From Nitrososphaerales archaeon (GTDB taxonomy: Archaea > Thermoproteota > Nitrososphaeria > Nitrososphaerales > Gagatemarchaeaceae): a DNA stretch of 18,925 nucleotides. Positions 1 through 5,566 of this stretch are shown here, piece after piece; position 1 is the stretch's first letter; each line of letters opens with the position of its first letter. The translations under genes and the position numbers were made by a program. The stretch is taken from NCBI GenBank assembly GCA_030039515.1, contig JASHVT010000017.1, positions 1 through 18,925 of the forward strand, read 5' to 3'. Below the pieces are notes generated by a model. The model saw only the letters and a list, made by a program, of their open reading frames with translations, searched no databases and was not told where the DNA came from.

Positions 1-500
1 CTGAGCTCCGAACAGTCCAGCCCCATCAGGTCGAGCAGCAGGCCGTAGATCCTCGCCTGGTTCTCCTGGTCTTGCCAGAGCACCGCCGGGTCGCTTCTTG
101 TGGTCTTGAGCTCGACCAGCCACAGGGGCCTGCCGTCTGCCCAGATTATGTGGTCGGGCATCCCCACGACTCGGAGTCCCGCCACGTTCCCCCAGACCCT
201 CAGGACGGCGTACGAGGGCTCCCTTCTGCTCACGAGCCTGACGAATTCCTCCGAGCCTATCTCTTCTGTCGGGACAAGCTCGTCGTGCAGTGCTGTACCG
301 AGTTCCTTGGCCTCCGTCGGTATCTCTCCCAGCCTGAACTTGTTCTCGACCTTGTACTCGCAGTAGAACTGCTCTGCCAGTGACGAGACCGAGACGAAGG
401 AGGTGTTGTGCCTGAACTCGCCCTTGCCTGAAGCAAGGAACTCCAGTTCCCTCCTGCGCAGGTCAGCCCAGAACCGCGTGCGGACAGACCGGTCCGGCAT
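1..500 (-). CDS. Cas4/RecB-like PD-(D/E)XK nuclease (3' end outside window)
   Basis: About 166 residues are visible from an ATG at 500; the C-terminus lies beyond base 1. The order of motifs is that of the RecB/Cas4 branch of PD-(D/E)XK nucleases: an N-terminal helix with a single cysteine (SLAEQFYCEYK), GTALHDE with the conserved His, MPDHIIW with the metal-binding Asp, VELKTT giving the E-x-K pair, and QARIYGLLL matching the QxxxY motif. Such enzymes cut or resect DNA using divalent metal; the lone early Cys could be one ligand of a Cas4-type iron-sulfur cluster, but the other cysteines would lie outside the window. It starts 6 bases after the stop of the upstream hypothetical gene, so the two are probably co-transcribed. 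No CRISPR repeats or other cas genes are visible, so a general DNA repair or housekeeping nuclease is more likely than a CRISPR adaptation protein. Confidence 0.8.
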   Translation of the reverse strand, partial: MPDRSVRTRFWADLRRRELEFLASGKGEFRHNTSFVSVSSLAEQFYCEYKVENKFRLGEIPTEAKELGTALHDELVPTEEIGSEEFVRLVSRREPSYAVLRVWGNVAGLRVVGMPDHIIWADGRPLWLVELKTTRSDPAVLWQDQENQARIYGLLLDLMGLDCSEL

Positions 501-506
501 GCAGCG

Positions 507-995
507 TCAGGCGCCTTTGTCTTCGCTCGCGTCGGTCCACTTCTCGGCCAGTTCGTCGCGCCTCGGCCTGTATACGTCTCCGAAGAAGCCCTCTGCCGAG
601 AGCAGCGTCTCTTTGTCGAAGGACCCGACGTACTCGAGCGCCTCCTTCCATGCATTAGGGAAGGCCTTGCCAAGCCTCGACTTCACCCGCTTGTCGAACT
701 CTTCGACGGTCTGGACCTTTCCTCCGAAGACGAAGCGAAGCGTCTTCGACTTCGTGTCCTTGTACGCCATGTCGTCGCCCAGATAGTACACGTCTGTCCT
801 CTTCGGCCGGCCGGCGCCTCCGCGACTATCCCCCGCCGTCCCTCCACCTCCTGCCTTGAAGCCTCTCTTCGCCGCGGCTATGAAGGTGGCCCTGTTGAGC
901 CCCCAGGAGTAGGAGGACTCGATGTCAAGGCCGAGGGTATGCGCACGGGCGGCCTGCAGCATTGCCATGACCTGGAACCGCGAGACCTTGGTCAA
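507..995 (-). CDS. Conserved hypothetical protein, glycine-rich linker
   Basis: A 162-residue protein I cannot assign to a named family. The N-terminal 45 residues (SRFQVMAMLQAARAHTLG, then WGLNRATFIAAAKRGF) look like a compact helical module. A flexible Gly/Ser/Arg-rich stretch follows (roughly residues 47-66), then a charged alpha/beta region with DVYYLGDD, FVFGGKVQTVEEFDKRV and a helical C-terminus. No membrane segment or catalytic motif stands out. The longest frame starts at TTG 995, 30 bases after the stop of the SRPBCC gene; ATG 968 is an alternative, and neither has a clear ribosome binding site. It lies between the SRPBCC gene and the nuclease on the same strand, so it is probably in one operon with both. 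Coding is supported by tight packing and protein-like composition; function is unknown. Confidence 0.75.
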   Translation of the reverse strand: MTKVSRFQVMAMLQAARAHTLGLDIESSYSWGLNRATFIAAAKRGFKAGGGGTAGDSRGGAGRPKRTDVYYLGDDMAYKDTKSKTLRFVFGGKVQTVEEFDKRVKSRLGKAFPNAWKEALEYVGSFDKETLLSAEGFFGDVYRPRRDELAEKWTDASEDKGA

Positions 996-1025
996 CGCAA
1001 CCGTATCCGGAGCTGTCCTCGCGTC

Positions 1026-1496
1026 TTATCTCAGCAGGTCCTTTTTCATTTCCTTCGCGAGCAACCTCCACATGCCCGAGTCATCCTCGGCTAGTTTCTT
1101 CGCCATGCTCGCTATCTTGCCGGTGGAGGGTCGCTTCCCATAGAATATCTGAAGTCCGGTGAATTCAAGCCTGGACTTTGTGCCTTCACCTGCTATCTGA
1201 TACCAGAACTGCGAGTGAAGGGTCGGACCTCCGATGTGAGTGTTCGTCCATGCTAGTCGCTCCGGATTCAACCGCACGAGCCTCCGCTTGGTCACGGGGC
1301 CTTCGTCGCCTACGACCGTGTCCGTGAGGATCAACGTGTCATCGTTGAGCCTGCTGATCCTCCTCCTTCCCTTCTTCCCCATGATATCCCAGTCGTTGGG
1401 CCTGTAGTCGACGCACCAGTCGTACGCCTCCTTGGCCGGCACCTCGAACGACTGGCTGAAACCGTACCGTACCGAGTATGAGTCCATTGTGGCCAT
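1026..1496 (-). CDS. SRPBCC / START-like ligand-binding domain protein
   Basis: About 156 residues with the pattern of the SRPBCC (polyketide cyclase/START-like) fold: an opening strand YGFSQSFEVPAKEAYDWCVD, a run of strands (RRRISRLNDDTLILTDTVV, TKRRLVRLNPERLAWTNT, SRLEFTGLQIFYG) and a long C-terminal helix (MWRLLAKEMKKDLLR). These proteins form a hydrophobic cavity for lipids, polyketides or other small ligands; nothing here fixes the ligand. The frame stays open to 1673, but residues upstream of ATG 1496 do not look like a domain. A weak TATA-like element near 1512-1515 would suit ATG 1487 as a leaderless start, so 1487 is a close alternative. It is first in a minus-strand group with the hypothetical protein and the nuclease, and is divergent from the dienelactone hydrolase gene. 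Confidence 0.75.
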   Translation of the reverse strand: MATMDSYSVRYGFSQSFEVPAKEAYDWCVDYRPNDWDIMGKKGRRRISRLNDDTLILTDTVVGDEGPVTKRRLVRLNPERLAWTNTHIGGPTLHSQFWYQIAGEGTKSRLEFTGLQIFYGKRPSTGKIASMAKKLAEDDSGMWRLLAKEMKKDLLR

Positions 1497-1570
1497 CCGC
1501 CGTGCTGATGGATATGAGTCTTCGGGCGGCATGCTTCCTGTCGAGTCATTTTCGCAAATGAAACCGCGCT

Positions 1571-1583
1571 GGAAACGCTTAAC
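1571..1583 (+). promoter_or_regulatory. Archaeal BRE/TATA-like promoter of the dienelactone hydrolase gene
   Basis: The sequence GGAAACGCTTAAC ends about 25 bases before GTG 1608, the spacing of a leaderless archaeal start. The first ten bases recur in the putative promoter at 4632-4646, which supports a real BRE+TATA element. Confidence 0.5.
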
Positions 1584-1607
1584 GCGAGAGGACTCGGAAC
1601 TTGGGGG

Positions 1608-2372
1608 GTGCGCACCTACACTACAGACATGTATGAAGGTATGATCGCAGAGACGGTGACGACGGAAGCCCACAAGGGATCTAGGACCAACGCGTACTTC
1701 GCGCGCCCTCTAGGCAAAGGGCCATTCCCTGGGGTTGTCATGATTCACCACAGGCCAGGATGGGACGAGTGGTACAAGGAGGCCACCAGGAAGTTCGCAT
1801 ACCATGGCTATCTGGCGATCTGTCCCAACCTCTACTCCGGGTTCGGTCACGGCACCCCCGACGAGGTCACTGCCAAGATGCGGGCGGCCGGAGGCGTGGC
1901 CGACGACGACGTGATCGCCGACGTATCCGGAGCGGCGGCGTACCTGAAGTCCCTACCAGTCTCGAACGGAAAGGTCGCAGCGTTCGGCTCGTGCTCAGGG
2001 GGCCGCCACGTCTTCCTGGTCGCCTGCCGGACGAAGGCCTTGGACGCCGCGATAGACTGCTGGGGAGGCTCGGTGGTGATGAAGAAGGAGGATCTCGTCC
2101 CCAACGCGCCGGTGTCTCCGCTCGACTACGCCGAGGGCCTCTCGTGTCCGCTCCTGGGACTCTTCGGGAACGAGGACCGCAACCCGGGCCCGGAACAGGT
2201 CGACCAGATCGAGGCCGAGCTGAAGCGGCTTGGAAAGTCGTACGAGTTCCACAGATATGCCAACGCGGGACACGGCTTCTTCTACTACCACACCCCTTCC
2301 TACAGGCAGGAGCAGGCGGTCGAAGGGTGGGAGAAGGTTTGGGCGTTCCTGGACAGGACGCTGGGAAGCTAG
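1608..2372 (+). CDS. Dienelactone hydrolase-family alpha/beta hydrolase
   Basis: A 254-residue alpha/beta hydrolase of the dienelactone hydrolase family, which hydrolyses lactones or esters. The catalytic triad is visible: the nucleophile elbow GSCSGG (Cys129), Asp190 in GNEDRNPGP, and His222 in AGHGFF. The N-terminal FARPLGKGPFPGVVMIHH and GWDEWYKE segments match the family's first strands and oxyanion region. Cysteine as nucleophile (not serine) is characteristic of the family. No signal peptide is seen, so it is probably cytoplasmic. GTG 1608 is chosen because it lies about 28 bases from a TATA-like box; ATG 1629 and ATG 1641 are possible shorter starts. The last 34 bases overlap the likely start of the RNase H-like gene, so the two are translationally close. 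The natural substrate is not deducible from the neighbours. Confidence 0.9.
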   Translation: MRTYTTDMYEGMIAETVTTEAHKGSRTNAYFARPLGKGPFPGVVMIHHRPGWDEWYKEATRKFAYHGYLAICPNLYSGFGHGTPDEVTAKMRAAGGVADDDVIADVSGAAAYLKSLPVSNGKVAAFGSCSGGRHVFLVACRTKALDAAIDCWGGSVVMKKEDLVPNAPVSPLDYAEGLSCPLLGLFGNEDRNPGPEQVDQIEAELKRLGKSYEFHRYANAGHGFFYYHTPSYRQEQAVEGWEKVWAFLDRTLGS

Positions 2373-2809
2373 CGTCAAAGGGCGCCGAGCAATCCGATCC
2401 TAGCGCAGACTCGGAGCGCTTCGTCACAGTCTACGTCGACGCGAAGATCGTAGGGGCGCACGACGCGGCGCTCGCGAAGAACGCCTTCGTGGGATATTAC
2501 GTCGAACGTTCAGGCGAACACAAAGAGAAGCCGGTCGAAGCCTATGAGAGCGACGACGCCGAAATCCACGCCATCCTCTTCGCAATCGAGGAGCTCAAGC
2601 AGAGGTTCGGAAGCCTGAGGATAATCTGCGATCACCAGTCGGTCGTCTCTGAAGCGAACAGGGTGACCGTCAGGAATCCCAGCCCGCTCCTTGTCAGGCT
2701 CAGGGAGGTCATGCGCGACAACGAGACCGCCGTCAGACTCGTGGCCATCCAGTACAATCTTGCACATGGAACGCTGACCGAATACGTCAACTCGCGGAAG
2801 ACGTGGTGA
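2339..2809 (+). CDS. RNase HI-like (RVT_3-type) protein, last catalytic Asp not evident
   Basis: About 156 residues in a different frame from the preceding hydrolase. The core resembles RNase HI: YVDAK (Asp34), SDDAEIHAILFAIEEL (Glu75, the position of the family's second acidic residue), IICDHQSVV (Asp98) and a C-terminal AHGTLTEYVNS. In canonical RNase HI the last motif ends with a metal-binding Asp; here Asn or Val stands there, although His143 is present. The usual role is cutting RNA in RNA-DNA hybrids; activity of this variant is uncertain. No ATG lies between the hydrolase stop and the domain. The nearest in-frame starts are TTG 2339 (preceded by GGGAGAAGG) and GTG 2327, both inside the hydrolase gene, implying translational coupling. 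The first 25 residues are low in conserved features. Confidence 0.7.
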   Translation: MGVPGQDAGKLASKGAEQSDPSADSERFVTVYVDAKIVGAHDAALAKNAFVGYYVERSGEHKEKPVEAYESDDAEIHAILFAIEELKQRFGSLRIICDHQSVVSEANRVTVRNPSPLLVRLREVMRDNETAVRLVAIQYNLAHGTLTEYVNSRKTW

Positions 2810-2819
2810 ACTCGCTTCT

Positions 2820-2830
2820 AGCTTAAAGCG
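2820..2830 (+). promoter_or_regulatory. TATA-like box of the helicase gene
   Basis: AGCTTAAAGCG lies about 35 bases before ATG 2860 in the short gap after the RNase H-like gene. Its position suits a short-leader archaeal promoter; sequence support is modest. Confidence 0.4.
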
Positions 2831-2859
2831 AAGGGACTGCTCGCGCGAAGGACCGGCCA

Positions 2860-4629
2860 ATGAACTTCTGTCCTAACTGCGGATCGAGGATCAAGAAGGG
2901 GGAGAGTTCGTGTCCGAGCTGCGGCAGCGCCTCCGCACACACCGATACCCGAAGAGGGAGGTCGCTCGTAGACAGCTTTCCTTTTCCGAACATGCGGCCC
3001 TCGCAGGAGCGGGTCCTCAGGGACGTCGAAACGACGTTGTCCACGTCGAGGAGGTTCGTCGTGTTAGAGGCGCCGGTCGGCTTCGGCAAGTCCGCCATCG
3101 CCGCAGCGCTCTGCAGGCATCTCGGGTCGGCCTACCTCCTGACGTCCACCAAGCAGCTCCAGAGTCAATACTCGCTGGACTTTGGGTTTCCGATAGTGAC
3201 AGGCAAGTCGAATTTCACGTGCCTTGTGCCGACCACGTCAGGAAGGACGGTGCCTTGCAGCAAGGGCAGGTGCGAGGCCGACTGGAAGCTTTCGGAGTGC
3301 CCACACTATCTGACCTTCGAGGAATACGACGAGCACAAGCGGGGCGAGTGCGGCAGGGACTCGAAGTGCAGGCGCCTGAAGGATGGAAGGCTCTGCCCGT
3401 ACTACGAGCAGAAGTGCGACGCGTTCAGGGATGATGTATTCGTCGCCAACTATCCCTTCTTCTTGGCTGAGCTGAGCCATACTGAAGACGTCAGCAAGAG
3501 GAAGGTCCTCGTCTGTGACGAGGCGCACGACCTGGAGAGACAGATGGTGGGGTTCGGCGCGTTCACTCTGAGGAAGTCCACGCTCGATGCATACGCTCGC
3601 CTGGGAAGCGACGTCCTGATCCCCGACATGGGCATTGAGGACGCGACTGCCTGGATTGGCACCCTGGAGAAGGCTGAACGGATGCTTGAGGAATTCGTAG
3701 ACGATAGCATCGACGGCGAAGACAGCCAGGACCGCGTGGCCTCTTGCCGGAACTCGCTCGACTCGCTGGAGTCGTTCCTGAACGACCTGAAGGAAAACCC
3801 TGCCAATTGGATCGTGGACAGTGTGAGAAGGTCCGCCAGCGGCGGGGAAATGGACGGCATGGTTGCAGTCGAGGAAGTCGTCTTCAAGCCCCTGGAGGTG
3901 GGGGCCTACACGGCGAGGCTGTTCGAAGCGGCGGACACCGTCCTCCTCATGTCTGCGACGGTGTCATCGAGTGAAGTCTTCTGCAGGTCCCTGGGGATCC
4001 CAGAAAGCGAAGCCACGTTCATCAGGGTGAGCGACTCGTCGTTCCCGGTGGAGAACAGGCCGATCTACGCGCTCAACGCGGTCCACCTGAACAAGTCGAC
4101 GATGGACGCGTCGCTCGGTCGCCTGACCGAGGTCGTGGACGGGATAATGATGCGTCACTCTGGCGAGAAAGGAATCGTCCACACCACTTCGTACGCGCAG
4201 GCGAGGTACATCATGGACCACGTCTCGGACGCCAGCAGGGCGAGGCTCTCGAGCACCGAGAACGTCTCGTCGCGGGCAGACCTTCTCAGGTCCCATCGGA
4301 CCACCGACGAGTCGGTCCTGATATCTCCCAGCCTCTACCAGGGCGTCGACCTGAAGGACGACCTCTCGAGGTTTCAGATCCTCGTCAAGGTCCCGTACCC
4401 CGACCTTTCGGAAAGGAGGACCAGAGTGAAGCTCGAGAGAGACCCGGAGTGGTACGACTGGCAGACGGCGCTCAGACTTGTCCAGACGTACGGGAGGAGC
4501 GTAAGGAGTGAGACCGACCACGCCGTGACGTACGTTCTGGACTCGAACTTCACGTCGTTCCTTGGTAGGCACAGGGAATTGTTCCCGGAGTATTTCCTGG
4601 AAGCGCTCGCGAACCCCATTGACCTCTAG
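2860..4629 (+). CDS. XPD/DinG-family iron-sulfur helicase with N-terminal zinc ribbon
   Basis: A 589-residue superfamily 2 helicase. Residues 4-21 form a zinc ribbon (CPNCG, ten residues, CPSCG). Walker A is APVGFGKS (71-78), the DEAH box is at 220-223, a motif resembling LLMSATV follows in the middle, and motif VI is QTYGRSVRS (542-550). Between Walker A and DEAH lies the cysteine-rich insertion of XPD/DinG enzymes, beginning GKSNFTC (Cys121) and ending CPYY (Cys179) before VANYPFFL. These enzymes unwind DNA 5' to 3' in repair, using a 4Fe-4S cluster. The insertion holds eight cysteines (121, 133, 138, 147, 164, 170, 179, 186) where four are usual. The protein is somewhat shorter than many XPDs. 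ATG 2860 is clear. It could equally be called DinG-like; the exact role in repair is not fixed by neighbours. Confidence 0.93.
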   Translation: MNFCPNCGSRIKKGESSCPSCGSASAHTDTRRGRSLVDSFPFPNMRPSQERVLRDVETTLSTSRRFVVLEAPVGFGKSAIAAALCRHLGSAYLLTSTKQLQSQYSLDFGFPIVTGKSNFTCLVPTTSGRTVPCSKGRCEADWKLSECPHYLTFEEYDEHKRGECGRDSKCRRLKDGRLCPYYEQKCDAFRDDVFVANYPFFLAELSHTEDVSKRKVLVCDEAHDLERQMVGFGAFTLRKSTLDAYARLGSDVLIPDMGIEDATAWIGTLEKAERMLEEFVDDSIDGEDSQDRVASCRNSLDSLESFLNDLKENPANWIVDSVRRSASGGEMDGMVAVEEVVFKPLEVGAYTARLFEAADTVLLMSATVSSSEVFCRSLGIPESEATFIRVSDSSFPVENRPIYALNAVHLNKSTMDASLGRLTEVVDGIMMRHSGEKGIVHTTSYAQARYIMDHVSDASRARLSSTENVSSRADLLRSHRTTDESVLISPSLYQGVDLKDDLSRFQILVKVPYPDLSERRTRVKLERDPEWYDWQTALRLVQTYGRSVRSETDHAVTYVLDSNFTSFLGRHRELFPEYFLEALANPIDL

Positions 4630-4631
4630 CC

Positions 4632-4646
4632 GGGAAACGCTTTTTG
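4632..4646 (+). promoter_or_regulatory. BRE/TATA promoter of the ferredoxin gene
   Basis: GGGAAACGCTTTTTG follows the helicase stop almost directly and shares GGAAACGCTT with the promoter-like element at 1571. The T-run lies about 35 bases ahead of TTG 4679. Confidence 0.55.
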
Positions 4647-4666
4647 CGCCCGACGGCCGTGTGCGC

Positions 4667-4673
4667 GGAGGAG
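4667..4673 (+). promoter_or_regulatory. Shine-Dalgarno sequence deciding the ferredoxin start
   Basis: GGAGGAG ends five bases before TTG 4679. It favours that TTG over the in-frame GTG at 4661, which would lie ahead of the expected transcription start. Confidence 0.55.
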
Positions 4674-4678
4674 CGCTG

Positions 4679-5053
4679 TTGGGACTCTTTCCTCCCGGTT
4701 TGCTCTGGGCCGGCTTCGGCGTCGCAGTCCTAGTCTCGGCCGTCATGGTCTTCTGGTGGAGGCTGGAGCTTCAACGGAGTGGATGGTGGACCGGGCTCGT
4801 CGTCGAAGGCAGGAGGGTGGAGGTCGGCGTCGACCATGACCTCTGCATGGGAGCCTCCAGCTGCGTGGAGCTCGCACCGAAGGTCTTCCGCCTTGACTGG
4901 AGCAAGAAGAAGTCCAGGTTCGATCCCGCGCCCCTCGAGAAGCTCGACGACGTCAGCACCGCTTCAGAGGTCATCTTCAAGGCCGCGCAGTCATGTCCGT
5001 ACAGGGCCATCTTCCTCAACGACGCGGACACAGGCGAGAGGATATTCCCCTAG
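4679..5053 (+). CDS. Membrane-anchored single-cluster ferredoxin (3Fe-4S type)
   Basis: About 124 residues. Residues 8-27 (LLWAGFGVAVLVSAVMVFWW) form one hydrophobic membrane segment. The rest is a small ferredoxin: VGVDHDLCMGASSCVELAPKVF gives Cys56 and Cys62, and SCPYRAI gives Cys106-Pro. The middle position of the usual C-x2-C-x2-C is Ala59, so only three cluster cysteines remain, as in the 3Fe-4S ferredoxins known to serve cytochromes P450 and other oxidoreductases. I infer a membrane-tethered one-electron carrier with the cluster in the cytoplasm. No partner oxidoreductase is adjacent; the nearby flavoenzyme at 5091 is on the opposite strand. It is convergent with that gene, separated by 37 bases containing a weak 5-bp hairpin (5055-5072). 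Confidence 0.8.
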   Translation: MGLFPPGLLWAGFGVAVLVSAVMVFWWRLELQRSGWWTGLVVEGRRVEVGVDHDLCMGASSCVELAPKVFRLDWSKKKSRFDPAPLEKLDDVSTASEVIFKAAQSCPYRAIFLNDADTGERIFP

Positions 5054-5090
5054 CCGCGACGAACGACGCGGAGCCTATGAGACTTACTTC

Positions 5091-5477
5091 CTACTGGACG
5101 ACCCGCTCCGGCGTTATCCGGATGATCACTCTCGGATCGTCTGTCCTATGGTACGAGTACTTCTGTCCGGTGTACTTCACCGAGAGCTTGTCGATGTGAT
5201 CCTCCGCGCCCTTCTTCGTGATTTCGACTGCCTTTCCGAATATGATCGCCCTTGAGTAGGGGTTCGCTTGGTCGTAGATGCTGACCGCCACTCTGGGGTC
5301 GCGCTTGAGGTTCCTGTAGCGCTGCCTCGAGGTGGTGGCGTTGATTACGATCACATCATCCTCTCGTTCTATCCACACGGGGGCGACCTGAGGAGAACCG
5401 TCTGGCATAGTCGTGGCCACGCTGGCGAAGTTCTTCCCGTCGATTAGCTTCTTTGCATGTTCGTCTAGGGCAACCAT
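5091..5477 (-). CDS. PPOX-class F420/FMN-dependent flavin-binding enzyme
   Basis: A 128-residue split-barrel protein of the pyridoxamine 5'-phosphate oxidase superfamily, resembling the F420-dependent group (Rv1155-like). Typical elements in order are FASVATTMPDGSPQVAPVW, DDVIVINATTSRQRYRNLK (the flavin/F420 phosphate region with Arg residues), DPRVAVSIYD and RAIIFGKAVEI, ending with RVIIRITPERVV. Members reduce or oxidise small substrates with F420 or FMN; the substrate here is unknown. The frame extends to GTG 5528, but a TATA-like GATTAACTT (plus-strand 5502-5510) lies 29 bases upstream of ATG 5477, and homologues begin near LDEHAKKLI, so ATG 5477 is preferred. It lies downstream of the M61 peptidase on the same strand, with its own apparent promoter. 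Confidence 0.88.
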   Translation of the reverse strand: MVALDEHAKKLIDGKNFASVATTMPDGSPQVAPVWIEREDDVIVINATTSRQRYRNLKRDPRVAVSIYDQANPYSRAIIFGKAVEITKKGAEDHIDKLSVKYTGQKYSYHRTDDPRVIIRITPERVVQ

Positions 5478-5501
5478 GACTATGCTAGACGGGAGGGGCG
5501 T

Positions 5502-5510
5502 GATTAACTT
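5502..5510 (-). promoter_or_regulatory. TATA-like box of the PPOX-family gene
   Basis: Minus-strand AAGTTAATC sits 29 bases from ATG 5477 and inside the longer GTG-5528 reading, supporting the shorter protein and a leaderless transcript. Confidence 0.5.
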
Positions 5511-5566
5511 TGCCGGAGTCTCACTCACCCAAGTGGTTCCCGGGCTCTTGCAGGGCCTTCGGCATG

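Noticed and set aside
1..500. A CRISPR-linked cas4
   Set aside because: The motifs fit Cas4/RecB in general, but no repeats, spacers or other cas genes occur in the window.
1760..2338. Extension of the RNase H-like frame back through the hydrolase gene
   Set aside because: The translation there is low-complexity Arg/Gly/Pro shadow sequence; only the part after about 2339 looks like a protein domain.
3964..4746. A 260-residue open frame on the minus strand across the helicase gene
   Set aside because: It is antisense to a helicase with intact motifs; such long antisense frames are expected in GC-rich DNA, and the translation is Arg/Pro-rich with no domain.
5055..5072. A terminator hairpin between the ferredoxin and PPOX genes
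   Set aside because: CCGCG...CGCGG has only five pairs, an eight-base loop and no T-run, too weak to report as a terminator.
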